Below, piece after piece: positions 40,256 to 53,566 of a stretch of DNA of 64,000 nt. Position 1 is the stretch's first letter. Every line of letters starts with the position of its first letter. Source of the DNA: Nitratifractor salsuginis DSM 16511 (GTDB lineage Bacteria; Campylobacterota; Campylobacteria; Campylobacterales; Sulfurovaceae); the NCBI RefSeq assembly GCF_000186245.1, contig NC_014935.1, positions 2,037,286 to 2,101,285 on the forward strand, written 5' to 3'. The notes beneath the pieces are model-generated. The model ran no database searches, was not told the DNA's origin, and worked only from the letters and a program-made list of their open reading frames with translations. The position numbers and the translations under genes were made by a program.

Positions 40256-40890
40256 TGATTTTTTATGAAAGGGCAGAGATGGGTCTGCGACGTTTTTTCA
40301 GCTTGAGCGCCTGGGGAGGGTTGCTTATCTTCCTGGCAATGGCGATATCGGTCATCAGCGGCCTCACCCAAGCCTGTGATCAAAGCGTCTCCGAAACCAT
40401 CAAGCGATTCCATCAACCCCTTGTCGATCAGCTTGTCATTTTCTTGACAAAGCTGAACTCCCCTTTGGCCCTGCTCTTGGTCACCCTGATTATGGGGGTT
40501 ATGCTTCTCTACAAAAAAAGAAAGCTCCAAGCAGTGATTTTCGTCGCCGGGCTCTGGGGAACCGCCTTGGCGACAACCCTTGTCAAAGAGCTCGTCAAGC
40601 GGCCCAGGCCCACCGATCGACTCGTGGAGATCCACAGCCCCTCTTTCCCCTCCTGGCACAGCGCCACCTCTATGGCCCTGGCCCTGCTCTTTCTGGCCTG
40701 GCTCTATCCCCGGTATAAAAATAGGGCATTCCCGGTACTTCTCTGGCCCCTTCTCATCGGCCTGAGCCGCATCTGGCTCAATGCCCACTGGTGCAGCGAT
40801 GTTCTGGCCGGATGGGCTCTCGGTGCTTTTGTCACGTCGACAATACTATTCGTCTATACGGGGAGGAAAAGCTATTCGCAGAATTCATAG
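40255..40890 (+). CDS. PAP2-family membrane phosphatase
   Basis: 211 residues with six spans and the complete lipid-phosphatase signature: 'KELVKRPRPTD' (KX6RP), 'PSWHSATSMA' (PSxH) and 'SRIWLNAHWCSDVLAGW' (SRX5HX3D). It removes phosphate from lipids such as phosphatidic acid or undecaprenyl pyrophosphate on the periplasmic face. TGATG overlap with the permease gene makes it the last member of the exporter operon; with the patatin gene it suggests a lipid substrate. Confidence 0.92.
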   Translation: MIFYERAEMGLRRFFSLSAWGGLLIFLAMAISVISGLTQACDQSVSETIKRFHQPLVDQLVIFLTKLNSPLALLLVTLIMGVMLLYKKRKLQAVIFVAGLWGTALATTLVKELVKRPRPTDRLVEIHSPSFPSWHSATSMALALLFLAWLYPRYKNRAFPVLLWPLLIGLSRIWLNAHWCSDVLAGWALGAFVTSTILFVYTGRKSYSQNS

Positions 40891-40898
40891 ACAGAGGT

Positions 40899-41330
40899 TT
40901 ACTTTGGGCGCTTTTTCCCCCGTTCTTTTATCAACAAATCACTTCGCCGCCTCAATCGTTTGGCTCCCCTGAATTTCTCCAGACGCTCCATCACCGCATC
41001 CCGCTCAGTCTCTTTCACAGGATTTTCAGAGTTCTTTGGGCTTTTTCCGACTCGACTGTTTTTACGCCGTTTATCCGTTCCCTTACCCAGCCCCAGATTC
41101 ATCACCCCATAGACCAGCAAGGCTGCTGAGATCAGATCCAAAGCCCACTTCCCCAGAAGGAAATAAAAGACCAGATCCTTCTGATCCGTAGAGAGAGCAT
41201 AATCTTTCAAATCCTGATACACGGCATCTGAACTATAGATCCCGGCCAAGCCCAAAAAGACAAAGATCAAAGAGCGGAGATTTCGTTTGAAGAAATAGGA
41301 GAGCGCGGCCCACTTGAGATAATGATACAT
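40899..41330 (-). CDS. Hypothetical membrane protein
   Basis: 143 residues. Two hydrophobic segments (about 18-35 and 57-80) followed by a strongly basic C-terminal half (KGTDKRRKNSRVGKSPKN, AKRLRRRSDLLIKERGKKRP) predicted cytoplasmic and suited to bind nucleic acid or acidic lipid. It lies 3 bp downstream of another small membrane-anchored protein, so they form an operon. I do not recognise the family. Confidence 0.7.
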   Translation of the reverse strand: MYHYLKWAALSYFFKRNLRSLIFVFLGLAGIYSSDAVYQDLKDYALSTDQKDLVFYFLLGKWALDLISAALLVYGVMNLGLGKGTDKRRKNSRVGKSPKNSENPVKETERDAVMERLEKFRGAKRLRRRSDLLIKERGKKRPK

Positions 41331-41333
41331 CGT

Positions 41334-41585
41334 TCAAAACAAGCTGATACCCAGAAGTGCCAACAGAGCGATCAAACCCCGAGACTTATACTCACTGATC
41401 AGCTTATCCTCCTCATCAGCGATGATAACCTCCAGCTCTTCATCGCTCAGACTATTAAGGTCAACTCCACTCTCGATCAACCTGGCACGCGTCCGCAGCA
41501 GCGCCCTGTCCCGCAGGCGCTCATAAAATTTATCGCGACTTTTTTTGGGAAGATAGGAGAGTTTCTCGACAACCCATCTCTGCAT
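41334..41585 (-). CDS. Small tail-anchored hypothetical protein
   Basis: 83 residues, ATG with AAGGAG upstream. A helical charged body (LPKKSRDKFYERLRDRALLR, 'LSDEELEVIIADEEDKLISE') and a single C-terminal hydrophobic segment (GLIALLALLGISLF) that would anchor it in the membrane. No known domain seen. It is first of a two-gene operon with the next membrane protein. Confidence 0.7.
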   Translation of the reverse strand: MQRWVVEKLSYLPKKSRDKFYERLRDRALLRTRARLIESGVDLNSLSDEELEVIIADEEDKLISEYKSRGLIALLALLGISLF

Positions 41586-41801
41586 CGACCACTCCTTAGT
41601 ATACTAATAAAAATCATTCTAACACAGAAAAGAAAACATAGAAGGAATAAAGCTCATTTGAGTAAAGATATCAGATGGAGCGGAGCGTTATAACAATAGG
41701 ATAGTAATAAAGGAAAAGAAGCTATAAAAAGTCACTGATACTTCATAGAGTAGATAAAAAGAATTTTAATGGGGGAGATTAAAAAGAGGATTAATATCTC
41801 A
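41586..41801. other. AT-rich gap between small membrane-protein operon and 5S rRNA
   Basis: About 216 bp with low GC and no gene. It holds the promoter region of the 41585 gene (AGTATACTAA next to its ribosome site) and should hold the end of the rRNA transcript; I see no convincing hairpin with a T-run. Confidence 0.5.
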
Positions 41802-41918
41802 GGGTGGCGTCGACCTACGTTCCCACAGACGTAGTCTGCAGTATCATCGGCGCTGAGAGGCTTAACTTCCGGGTTCGGAATGGAGCCGGGTGTGACCCTC
41901 TCGCCAGCGACACCACCG
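41802..41918 (-). rRNA. rrf: 5S ribosomal RNA
   Basis: The 10-bp terminal helix forms between 41917-41908 and 41812-41803 (GGTGGTGTCG with CGACGCCACC). The internal 'CCGAACCCGGAAGTTAAGCC' is the conserved 5S core. Ends are estimated to within a few bases. Confidence 0.93.
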
Positions 41919-42016
41919 AGAGAGAGAAACACATCGTAATGTGCTTGTCTCTCTCGGGAGAGGTAACTTAGTATTGTTAAGAGTCCGGGTAATGCATACA
42001 CGATCAAACGCTCAAG

Positions 42017-44970
<2,954 letters not shown>

Positions 44971-45171
44971 ACGCATCAAACAATGTTGCTTCTGAGTGTT
45001 TCGCTTGGAAGAATTCTTCTTTCGAAGATTTCTGTTTACAGTGTAATTGTTCGCAAATTCTTTTTCAAGTCTTTGCGGCATTACGTCAGACTCTTAACAA
45101 TGCTAAGTTAAATAACCTTAGACCGAAGTCTAATTGAAATCTTCCGCAAAAGATTTCAATCAAACTTCACC

Positions 45172-45247
45172 TGGTGGAGAATGCCGGGATCGAACCGGCG
45201 ACCTCCTGCGTGCAAAGCAGGCGCTCTCCCAGCTGAGCTAATTCCCC
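45172..45247 (-). tRNA. tRNA-Ala(TGC)
   Basis: A 76-nt cloverleaf with encoded CCA in the 16S-23S spacer. Acceptor GGGGAAT/ATTCTCC and anticodon loop TTTGCAC (TGC). Confidence 0.97.
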
Positions 45248-45252
45248 ATCTC

Positions 45253-45329
45253 TGGTGGGCGTACCTGGACTTGAACCAGGGACCTCACCCTTATCAGGGG
45301 TGCACTCTAACCGGCTGAGCTATACGCCC
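45253..45329 (-). tRNA. tRNA-Ile(GAT)
   Basis: A 77-nt cloverleaf with encoded CCA, 5 bp upstream of tRNA-Ala in the transcript. Acceptor GGGCGTA/TACGCCC and anticodon loop CTGATAA (GAT). Confidence 0.97.
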
Positions 45330-45452
45330 TCTTTCTCTACTCTCTCAAAGAACACGCTGTGATCTTTGACAACCGAATATCGGCTCACAATCAACCGTCT
45401 ACCCTCAGGGCTCTGACGACACTCCCGTGAGAAAGTGCCGTGCGTACTCTTG

Positions 45453-46968
<1,516 letters not shown>

Positions 46969-47177
46969 AAAATGGACATTCAATCCAGTGTCTCAAGATG
47001 AAATCACTATTGTGTTTCTATCTCGATTGTTTTTATTGAAAAAAACCTATCGGATAGACGGTTGATTGTTTACTTATATTCGGTTGTCAAAGATCACGTT
47101 CAAACACTCTCAAGATCCCATACTTTGGGTATCTCTCTCAGATCGCTTTCAATCGCTCTCTGTGTTTGAGGACGCGT
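46969..47177 (-). other. rRNA leader region
   Basis: About 210 bp between the rRNA promoter and 16S 5' end, with no gene. It includes inverted sequence similar to the region after 16S (ATCTTTGACAACCGAATAT at 45361 matches 47078-47096 in inverse orientation), as expected for the 16S processing stem. Confidence 0.65.
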
Positions 47178-47206
47178 ATTATAGACAATTCTCCACCTCT
47201 TGTCAA
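47178..47206 (-). promoter_or_regulatory. Consensus rRNA operon promoter
   Basis: On the minus strand TTGACA (47206-47201) and TATAAT (47183-47178) are 17 bp apart, a perfect consensus. It is preceded by an AT-rich UP-element-like stretch (47211-47243) and followed by a GC-rich discriminator (ACGCGTCC), as in stringently controlled rRNA promoters. Confidence 0.92.
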
Positions 47207-47401
47207 GGGGTTTGCAGGAAAATATGAAAAAATTTTCGAAATTTCTCGCGGACTTACATTATATAGATATAGATTATAAATCCGGGTTTTTATATACTCA
47301 AAATCGATCATCCCGCTTAAACATGTCACTCTTAGAAGCACTGCTTATCCTAGAGGGGACGTATAATTTCCCGTCGTTAACCTTGACGATAAAATTCGTG
47401 C

Positions 47402-47407
47402 TATAGT
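47402..47407 (+). promoter_or_regulatory. Extended -10 before the Bax inhibitor-1 family gene
   Basis: TGCTATAGT lies 28 bp before the ATG. A TTAACC 19 bp upstream is a poor -35. The rest of 47244-47400 holds no credible gene. Confidence 0.45.
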
Positions 47408-47434
47408 TCCTCAAATTTTAATAAAGGAGTAGCC

Positions 47435-48133
47435 ATGTCTCTTTATGACCGTGACTATGCCAAACCCGCAACCGAGCTCCGCGCGACCGGCGCGATGGAG
47501 AGCTCCCGTGTCGAATTTTTGAAAAAAACCTATCAGCTTCTCGCTGCCAGCATGCTTGCTGCCGCCGTGGGGGCTTATGTCACAATGCCTTTTGCCCAGG
47601 CCGTTTATGAATACCGGTGGTTCATCTTCGGTGCCGAACTGCTTGTCCTCTTTTTCGGCCTGGGGCTTTCTCGGGGTAAACCGGGACTGAATCTCCTGAT
47701 GCTCTTCCTCTTCACCTTCCTGACCGGTGTCTCTCTGGTCCCTCTTTTCGCCTCATTGATCGGATTGGGCAAAGGAGCCATCATCGGCAATGCTTTTTTG
47801 ATGACCTCGGTGCTCTTCGGAGCGCTGAGCCTTTTCGCCATCAATAGCCGCAGCGATTTTTCCAGTTGGGGCAAACCCCTCTTCATTACCCTGATCGTGG
47901 TTATCGTGGCTTCTCTGATCAATATATTCTTCCTGAAAAGCCCAATGATCGACATACTCATTACCGCAGGCGTACTTCTTCTCTTCGGGCTCTTTACCAT
48001 CTACGACACCCAGAATATCGCCAACGGCGCCTACGATTCTCCGGTCGATGCCGCCGTATCACTCTATATCGACTTTTTGAATATGTTCACTGCGATTTTG
48101 CAACTCCTGGGGATTTTCGGTAGTGATGAATAA
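47435..48133 (+). CDS. Bax inhibitor-1/YccA family membrane protein
   Basis: 232 residues with seven spans, AAAGGAG upstream of the ATG. The signature is in the last spans, 'LFGLFTIYDTQNIANGAYDS' and 'AAVSLYIDFLNMFTAILQLL'. Bacterial members are inner-membrane pH-sensitive Ca2+ leak channels or FtsH-associated proteins. The cellular role is not settled. The next gene overlaps its end. Confidence 0.93.
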   Translation: MSLYDRDYAKPATELRATGAMESSRVEFLKKTYQLLAASMLAAAVGAYVTMPFAQAVYEYRWFIFGAELLVLFFGLGLSRGKPGLNLLMLFLFTFLTGVSLVPLFASLIGLGKGAIIGNAFLMTSVLFGALSLFAINSRSDFSSWGKPLFITLIVVIVASLINIFFLKSPMIDILITAGVLLLFGLFTIYDTQNIANGAYDSPVDAAVSLYIDFLNMFTAILQLLGIFGSDE

Positions 48134-48560
48134 GCAGGAGACCGATCGGCTTCAACGTATTGTCGATGCCAATCTCAACCGTTTGAAGGAGGGGTTGCGC
48201 CTCCTCGAAGATATACAACGCTACTTTTTCGACCGTTCCGAATACTCCTACCGATTCAAAGAGCTGCGCCATTCTCTCCAGGCCGCCTATGATGTCGAGC
48301 GTCTCCAATACCGGGATATCGAAAACGATGTGGCCAAAGAGACGACGGAGAGTGAGCTTAAACGCTCTCGGATCTCGGACCTTATGATCGCCAATTTTTC
48401 CAGAGCCCAGGAGTCTTCCCGTGTCTTGGAGGAGGTTTTCAAGCTCCTCGATCCAAAGCTCTCTCCCCTTTTCAAAAATATACGTTATGAACTCTATGCT
48501 CTTGAAAAGGAGCTCCTGGGCCTTCCCCGGAAGAAGAGTACTTCAAACTCCAGCGACTGA
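48126..48560 (+). CDS. ThiD2-like helical domain protein (thiamine biosynthesis), stand-alone
   Basis: 144 residues; GTG 48123 is an alternative start. 'LQRIVDANLNRLKEGLRLLE', 'DIQRYFFDR', 'RFKELRHSLQAAYD' and 'NFSRAQESSRVLEEVFKLLD' match the helical domain fused to the N-terminus of ThiE in Aquifex and cyanobacteria, which has been proposed to be an alternative HMP-phosphate kinase (ThiD2). Here it stands without ThiE. The start overlaps the Bax-inhibitor-1 gene by 8 bp and its end overlaps the convergent bioC by 67 bp. Confidence 0.7.
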   Translation: MNKQETDRLQRIVDANLNRLKEGLRLLEDIQRYFFDRSEYSYRFKELRHSLQAAYDVERLQYRDIENDVAKETTESELKRSRISDLMIANFSRAQESSRVLEEVFKLLDPKLSPLFKNIRYELYALEKELLGLPRKKSTSNSSD

Positions 48561-49219
48561 GAGGGATATTCACGCACCAGCCGACGTGCCTGGGCAACAC
48601 TCAGACGTGAGGTCCCGCCGCTGACGCCGCTTCCTTTGATGTAGTGAAAGAGTTCTTTACGATTTTCAAAATCGAGACGATACTCCCGGCGTTCGATACG
48701 ATAAACGGTATAATATCTCTCCAATACTCCCTGGACCGTATCAAAATCCCTGATCGGCGAATCGAGACCCAGATAACTGTGAAGTGAACGGAACGTTCCT
48801 GAAGTGAAGATGGCAAAAGCGGCCTCTTCCCCTATGGCAGAGAGTTGCCGGAGCGTCCGGTCCAAATCTTTGGTCCATTGCAGCGCCGAAGAGGAGAGAA
48901 CCGTCTGGATATCTCTCGTCCCAAGCTGCCGGAGGAACTCAACGTCATTGAAGTCTCCCTGCAGGATGAAAATCTTTTCATCCTGGGGATGTCGGCAGAG
49001 CATCGAAGATGAGAGATCGACACCGATGAAAGTTTTGAAATCGACATTGCTTTGAAGAAGTTGCCGGCAGAGTTCCCCGGTTCCGCAGCCGAGATCGAGG
49101 ATATGACCAGGGTTGTTCGGCAAGTAATCCATGACCAGATGTCGGGCCACATCGCGCTGTATGAGATTGTATTGCCCGTAGGTATCGGCAGCGCGGCTGA
49201 AGGCTCGAATGACTCTCAT
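48494..49219 (-). CDS. bioC: Malonyl-ACP O-methyltransferase-like protein BioC
   Basis: 241 residues. Starts 'IRAFSRAADTYGQYNLIQRD', the BioC opening. SAM motif I is 'ILDLGCGTGELCRQLL', then 'VLSSSALQWTKDL' and the family block 'ELFHYIKGSGVSGG'. It methylates malonyl-ACP to start pimelate synthesis for biotin. Plain SAM-methyltransferase is the fallback. Convergent overlap of 67 bp with the ThiD2-like gene. Confidence 0.85.
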   Translation of the reverse strand: MRVIRAFSRAADTYGQYNLIQRDVARHLVMDYLPNNPGHILDLGCGTGELCRQLLQSNVDFKTFIGVDLSSSMLCRHPQDEKIFILQGDFNDVEFLRQLGTRDIQTVLSSSALQWTKDLDRTLRQLSAIGEEAAFAIFTSGTFRSLHSYLGLDSPIRDFDTVQGVLERYYTVYRIERREYRLDFENRKELFHYIKGSGVSGGTSRLSVAQARRLVREYPSQSLEFEVLFFRGRPRSSFSRA

Positions 49220-49303
49220 GATCTCTTTTTATGATAATTTAGGTATAATCGCGCCAAATTATACCCAAAGCCATCCCCTTGGCAGAATGGGAAAGAGGCC
49301 AAT

Positions 49304-49648
49304 ATGACATCGACCCTTATGATCGTACAGATTATTCTTTCAATCCTTATCACCATCACGATCCTCCTGCAGAAAAGTGACAGCATCGGCCTGGGAGCCT
49401 ACAGCGGAAGCAACGAATCCCTCTTCGGGGCCAAAGGGCCCAGCGGCTTTCTCGCCAAAGCGACTTTTACCCTGGCGCTGTTGTTTGTGATCAATACGCT
49501 GGCTCTCGGTTACCTCTACAACAAAGAGAGCAATCGTTCCGTCACCGATACCCTCTCAAAACAGAAGACAAGCGTTCCTGTCCCGGCGCCTGCGCCAAAA
49601 AGCGCTCCCCAAGCCCCCGCCGCACCGACAGAAAAAACTTCCAAATAG
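49304..49648 (+). CDS. secG: Preprotein translocase subunit SecG
   Basis: 114 residues with two spans and the SecG block 'ITILLQKSDSIGLGAYSGSN' and 'LFGAKGPSGFLAKATFTLAL'. A long Ala/Pro-rich tail (VPVPAPAPKSAPQAPAAPTE) is cytoplasmic or periplasmic low complexity. It assists SecYEG export. A TATAAT at 49244-49249 is the likely promoter; frr and pyrE follow. Confidence 0.95.
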   Translation: MTSTLMIVQIILSILITITILLQKSDSIGLGAYSGSNESLFGAKGPSGFLAKATFTLALLFVINTLALGYLYNKESNRSVTDTLSKQKTSVPVPAPAPKSAPQAPAAPTEKTSK

Positions 49649-49784
49649 ATCCCAACCCCACTCTCGGGTTCTCATCAAGCATTGGATGCAGTGAGACCTC
49701 TTTGGGGTTCTACGCTTCCTGCGTAAGCAAAAAGAGGCTAGAATATCCCCATTTAAACCATACATAAATTTCAAGGAGCGGTAG

Positions 49785-50342
49785 ATGATCGAAGAGATTT
49801 TTGAAGAGACACGTGATCATATGGACAAAAGCATCGAAGCAATGAAGAGGGATTTCGCGACCCTTCGGACGGGAAAGGTAACCACCCAGATCGTCGATAA
49901 TATCAAAGTGGACTATTACGGAACGCCGACTCCCCTCAATCAGGTGGGGAACGTCACCGTGACCGATGCAACGACCATCGCTATCAATCCCTGGGAAAAA
50001 TCGATGCTTCCCGCCATCGAAAAGGCGATCCAGGAAGCCAATATCGGCGTCAATCCCAACAACGACGGAGACTTTATCAAGCTCTTCTTCCCTCCGATGA
50101 CCGTCGAGCAGCGCCAGGAGATCGTCAAGCAGGCCAAGCAGATGGCGGAAAAGGCAAAAGTGGCCATCCGCAATGTCCGCAAGGAGTCCAACAACAAGAT
50201 CAAGCGCCTCGAGCACGACAAAGAGATCAGCGAGGATGAGATGAAGCGTGCCCTGGATCAGATCCAGAAGCTCACCGATGAGTTTATCGCCAAAGTCGAT
50301 GAATCCCTCAAGGCCAAAGAGGCCGATATCCTTCGGGTCTGA
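49785..50342 (+). CDS. frr: Ribosome recycling factor
   Basis: 185 residues, full length, starting [20 protein letters not shown], with '[20 protein letters not shown]' and '[20 protein letters not shown]'. It splits post-termination ribosomes with EF-G. pyrE follows after 3 bp. Confidence 0.97.
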   Translation: MIEEIFEETRDHMDKSIEAMKRDFATLRTGKVTTQIVDNIKVDYYGTPTPLNQVGNVTVTDATTIAINPWEKSMLPAIEKAIQEANIGVNPNNDGDFIKLFFPPMTVEQRQEIVKQAKQMAEKAKVAIRNVRKESNNKIKRLEHDKEISEDEMKRALDQIQKLTDEFIAKVDESLKAKEADILRV

Positions 50343-50345
50343 TCG

Positions 50346-50951
50346 ATGGATGTAGAAAAGATTTACAAGGACGCCGGCGCTCTGCTGGAGGGCCATTTCA
50401 TCCTCTCCAGCGGCAACCACTCCAACCGATATCTCCAGAGTGCCAAGGTTCTTGAGGATCCCAAGCGTGCAGAGCTGCTGGCCAAGGAACTGGCCCGACT
50501 CATCCAAGAGAGCGGCCTCGAAGTAGAAACGGTCTGTGCTCCCGCCCTGGGCGGGGTGCTGGCAGGATACGAGCTTGCCCGAGCCCTCGGAGTGCGCTCC
50601 ATTTTCGTTGAACGCAAAGAGGGGCAGATGCAGCTGCGTCGCGGATTTGAAGTTCACCCCGGAGAAAAAGTGCTGATCTGTGAAGACATCATCACTACTG
50701 GCGGTTCCGCGATGGAGGCGGCCAAGATCATCGAAAGCCTTGGGGCCGAGATCGTAGGTTTCGCCGCCCTGGCCAATCGGGGATTCTGCAGCCGCAGCGG
50801 AAGCGGCAAAGCAGCCAAGCCGGAGTGCAAGCTCCCCGCCGATAAGCCTTTTTTCGCCCTGGATGATTTCGAATTCGAAATGTATTCTCCGGAAGAGTGC
50901 CCTATGTGCAAAGAGGGAAGCGAAGCCGTCAAACCCGGCAGCCGCAGTTAA
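50346..50951 (+). CDS. pyrE: Orotate phosphoribosyltransferase
   Basis: 201 residues. PRPP-binding motif '[20 protein letters not shown]', '[20 protein letters not shown]' and '[19 protein letters not shown]'. It makes OMP from orotate in pyrimidine synthesis. The C-terminal '[18 protein letters not shown]' with CxxC is typical of this long-form clade. A weak CGGG/CCCG hairpin with six T follows the stop. Confidence 0.97.
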   Translation: MDVEKIYKDAGALLEGHFILSSGNHSNRYLQSAKVLEDPKRAELLAKELARLIQESGLEVETVCAPALGGVLAGYELARALGVRSIFVERKEGQMQLRRGFEVHPGEKVLICEDIITTGGSAMEAAKIIESLGAEIVGFAALANRGFCSRSGSGKAAKPECKLPADKPFFALDDFEFEMYSPEECPMCKEGSEAVKPGSRS

Positions 50952-51100
50952 CGGGGGCTCTTCCCGCTTTTTTCTCCTCCACTATCCCAGAGTGGTCTAC
51001 ATATCTTTTATTCCAAACTGGATCAATACCTATTTAGATCGTAATAAAAACTTGGAAATTATTTGGAGAGTCATCGGCCCGTTTGGGTCCGATTATGAAG

Positions 51101-51652
51101 TTACTTTTCTTTCTTGGGAGTCACGTACATAGTGATATAGCGTCCCTCCTGGTGAGGGGCTTTTTCCATAACACCGATATCTTCGATCATCGGCCAGACA
51201 CGTTTGAGGACTTCCACTCCCAATTCAGGATTGGCCATTTCACGGCCCCGCAGGAAAACCCTCAGTTTGACATGTTTGCCCTTTTCAAGGAACTCCCGTG
51301 CATGTTTGACTTTGTAGGCGATGTCGTTATCGGCGATCTTGCAAGAGAATTTTACCTCTTTGACTTCGATCTTCTTTTGGTTTTTCTTCGCCTCTTTTTT
51401 CTTCTTCTCTACCTGGTACTTATGTTTCCCGTAGTCCATAATCTTGGCGACCGGCGGAGTGGCATCAGGGGAGATAAGGACCAGGTCAAGCCCTTTCTCT
51501 TCGGCAATCTTGAGCGCATCTGCCCGGGGGATGATCCCGTATTGCTCTTTGTCGTCACCGACGACGCGAAGTTCGCGTGCCCGTATGGCGTCATTCATAA
51601 TGACGCTGTCCTCTCTTCTTTTCCCCCGTGTGTTGCGCTGTTGTTTACTCAA
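51101..51652 (-). CDS. infC: Translation initiation factor IF-3
   Basis: 183 residues, starting at a TTG (51652) whose bases overlap the thrS stop (TTGA); GAAGGG lies 6 bp upstream. '[20 protein letters not shown]' N-terminal domain, linker '[20 protein letters not shown]', C-terminal domain '[20 protein letters not shown]'. IF-3 rejects rare start codons and usually autoregulates through its own non-AUG start; TTG fits this. Confidence 0.96.
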   Translation of the reverse strand: MSKQQRNTRGKRREDSVIMNDAIRARELRVVGDDKEQYGIIPRADALKIAEEKGLDLVLISPDATPPVAKIMDYGKHKYQVEKKKKEAKKNQKKIEVKEVKFSCKIADNDIAYKVKHAREFLEKGKHVKLRVFLRGREMANPELGVEVLKRVWPMIEDIGVMEKAPHQEGRYITMYVTPKKEK

Positions 51653-53466
51653 ATTTTCCCTTCTTGAAGTTCTTTGCTTAATTGTAGCATAAAATCATCG
51701 GCTGACAGATTGTACTGCTCCTTTTTACGGCGGTCCCGGACGGCTACGGAACGGTTTTTTACCTCTTCATCTCCCACGATCACCACGTAGGGGACTTTCT
51801 GTTTCTCCGCCAGGCGGATTCGCTTGTTCAGCGAATCGTTGCGGTCATAGATCTCGCTGTCGATCTCCCGCTCCATCAGGGCTTCGGCCAACTCTTTGGC
51901 ATAGGCGGTATGCTCCGCGGCAATGGGAACGAAGATCACCTGGGTCGGGGCGATGAAGAAGGGAAACTCTCCGGCATAATGCTCCGTCAGGATGGCAATG
52001 AAGCGCTCGAAGCTTCCCAGGATCGCCCGGTGAATCATTACCGGACGCTTGCGGGTATTGTCCTCGGCGACATACTCCACGTCGAAACGCTCAGGGAGGT
52101 TGAAATCCACCTGCACCGTACCGCACTGCCATTTCCGTCCGATGGCATCGGTGATCTTGACATCGATCTTGGGACCGTAGAAAGCTCCGCCCCCCTCGTC
52201 GATCCCATACTCCAAACCGTTCTCGTCCAGCGCATCCTTAAGCGCCTGGGTAGCTACCTCCCAGACTTCGTCGTCTCCGATCGCCTTTTCGGGCTTGGTG
52301 GAGATCTCCATCGTGTACTCGAAGCCGAACTTCTTCATCACCGCATCGACGAACTCCACCACTTCCAGAACCACCGGCTTGATCTGTTCGGGGGTACAGA
52401 AGATATGAGCATCGTCCTGGGTGAATTCCCGCACCCTCAGCAGACCGTGGAGCACCCCGCTCTTTTCGTGGCGGTGGACGACGCCGTACTCGAAATATTT
52501 CAGCGGAAGGTCCCGGTAACTCTTGGTGGAGTTTTTGAAGATCAGGATATGTCCGATGCAGTTCATCGGCTTGAGGCCGTACTCCTGGCCGTCGATCTCC
52601 GTCAGGTACATATTCTCCCCGTAGCAGGCGTAATGGCCGCTGGTGCGCCACATATCGGCTTTGAGAATCTCGGGGCCCCGGACCGGCTCATAACCCCGGC
52701 GACGATGGGAGCGCCAGAGGATCTGCTCCAGTTTGCTGCGCAGACGCGCCCCCTTGGGGAGCCAGAAGGGCAGCCCCGCTCCGGCCTCTTCGTTGAACAT
52801 AAAGAGTTCGAGCTCGGTGCCCAGCTTGCGATGATCGCGCCGTTTGGCCTCCTCCATCATCTGCTGCCACTTTTTGAGGGACTCCTTGTCGGCAAAGGCG
52901 ATGCCGTAGATGCGGGTGAGCATCTCGGCATTCTCATCTCCGCCCAGATAGGCTCCCGCGACCCGGGTCAGCTTGAAGTTGTGCAGAAAACGGGTGTTGG
53001 GGACGTGGGGACCGCGGCAGAGATCTTCAAAATCTCCCTGGCGGTAGATGGAGACGGTTTCGGAAGGGATGTTTTTCAATACCGCCTGTTTGAGATCGTC
53101 GTTTTTGAACTTTTCGACCGCTTCGGCTTTGCTGATCTCGTACTTTTCGATGGGGAGCTTCTTTTTGACCAGCTCTTTCATTTTTTTTTCGATCTTTTTG
53201 AGGTCCTCTTCCCCGATCTTTTCGGAAGTACGGAAGTCGTAATAGAATCCCTCATCCACGACGGGCCCGACGAAGAATTGGGCATCGGGATAGAGTTCCC
53301 GGATCGCCTGTGCCATCAGGTGGGCTGTGGAGTGACGGATGATCTCCAGCGCCTCCGGAGAATTGTCAAAGAAAATCTCCCGGCACCCTTCGCAGGAATC
53401 GCCAGCACTCTGGGTATCGACAAGCTCTCCCCTGTCATTGATATAGCCTATGATGTTTTCACTCAC
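51649..53466 (-). CDS. thrS: Threonyl-tRNA synthetase without TGS domain
   Basis: 605 residues from GTG 53466, which has AAAGGG 6 bp upstream; a GTG at 53484 would add six residues. It lacks the N-terminal TGS domain of E. coli ThrRS and opens with a short remnant ([20 protein letters not shown]). The editing domain ('[14 protein letters not shown]', 'CRGPHVPNT'), catalytic core ('[12 protein letters not shown]', '[19 protein letters not shown]', '[13 protein letters not shown]') and anticodon domain follow. It is coupled to infC. Confidence 0.95.
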   Translation of the reverse strand: MSENIIGYINDRGELVDTQSAGDSCEGCREIFFDNSPEALEIIRHSTAHLMAQAIRELYPDAQFFVGPVVDEGFYYDFRTSEKIGEEDLKKIEKKMKELVKKKLPIEKYEISKAEAVEKFKNDDLKQAVLKNIPSETVSIYRQGDFEDLCRGPHVPNTRFLHNFKLTRVAGAYLGGDENAEMLTRIYGIAFADKESLKKWQQMMEEAKRRDHRKLGTELELFMFNEEAGAGLPFWLPKGARLRSKLEQILWRSHRRRGYEPVRGPEILKADMWRTSGHYACYGENMYLTEIDGQEYGLKPMNCIGHILIFKNSTKSYRDLPLKYFEYGVVHRHEKSGVLHGLLRVREFTQDDAHIFCTPEQIKPVVLEVVEFVDAVMKKFGFEYTMEISTKPEKAIGDDEVWEVATQALKDALDENGLEYGIDEGGGAFYGPKIDVKITDAIGRKWQCGTVQVDFNLPERFDVEYVAEDNTRKRPVMIHRAILGSFERFIAILTEHYAGEFPFFIAPTQVIFVPIAAEHTAYAKELAEALMEREIDSEIYDRNDSLNKRIRLAEKQKVPYVVIVGDEEVKNRSVAVRDRRKKEQYNLSADDFMLQLSKELQEGKI

Positions 53467-53566
53467 TGTAAACCCTTTTGTCACGATCGTTTGTGCAGAT
53501 TATAATGGGGCCGATTATAGCAGATCGGCATTAGAATTTAGAGGGGACAACTCCCCGATCAGAGCT

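Noticed and set aside
47138..47406. Small open frames in the rRNA promoter gap
   Set aside because: They overlap the consensus rRNA promoter and have no ribosome site or conserved feature.
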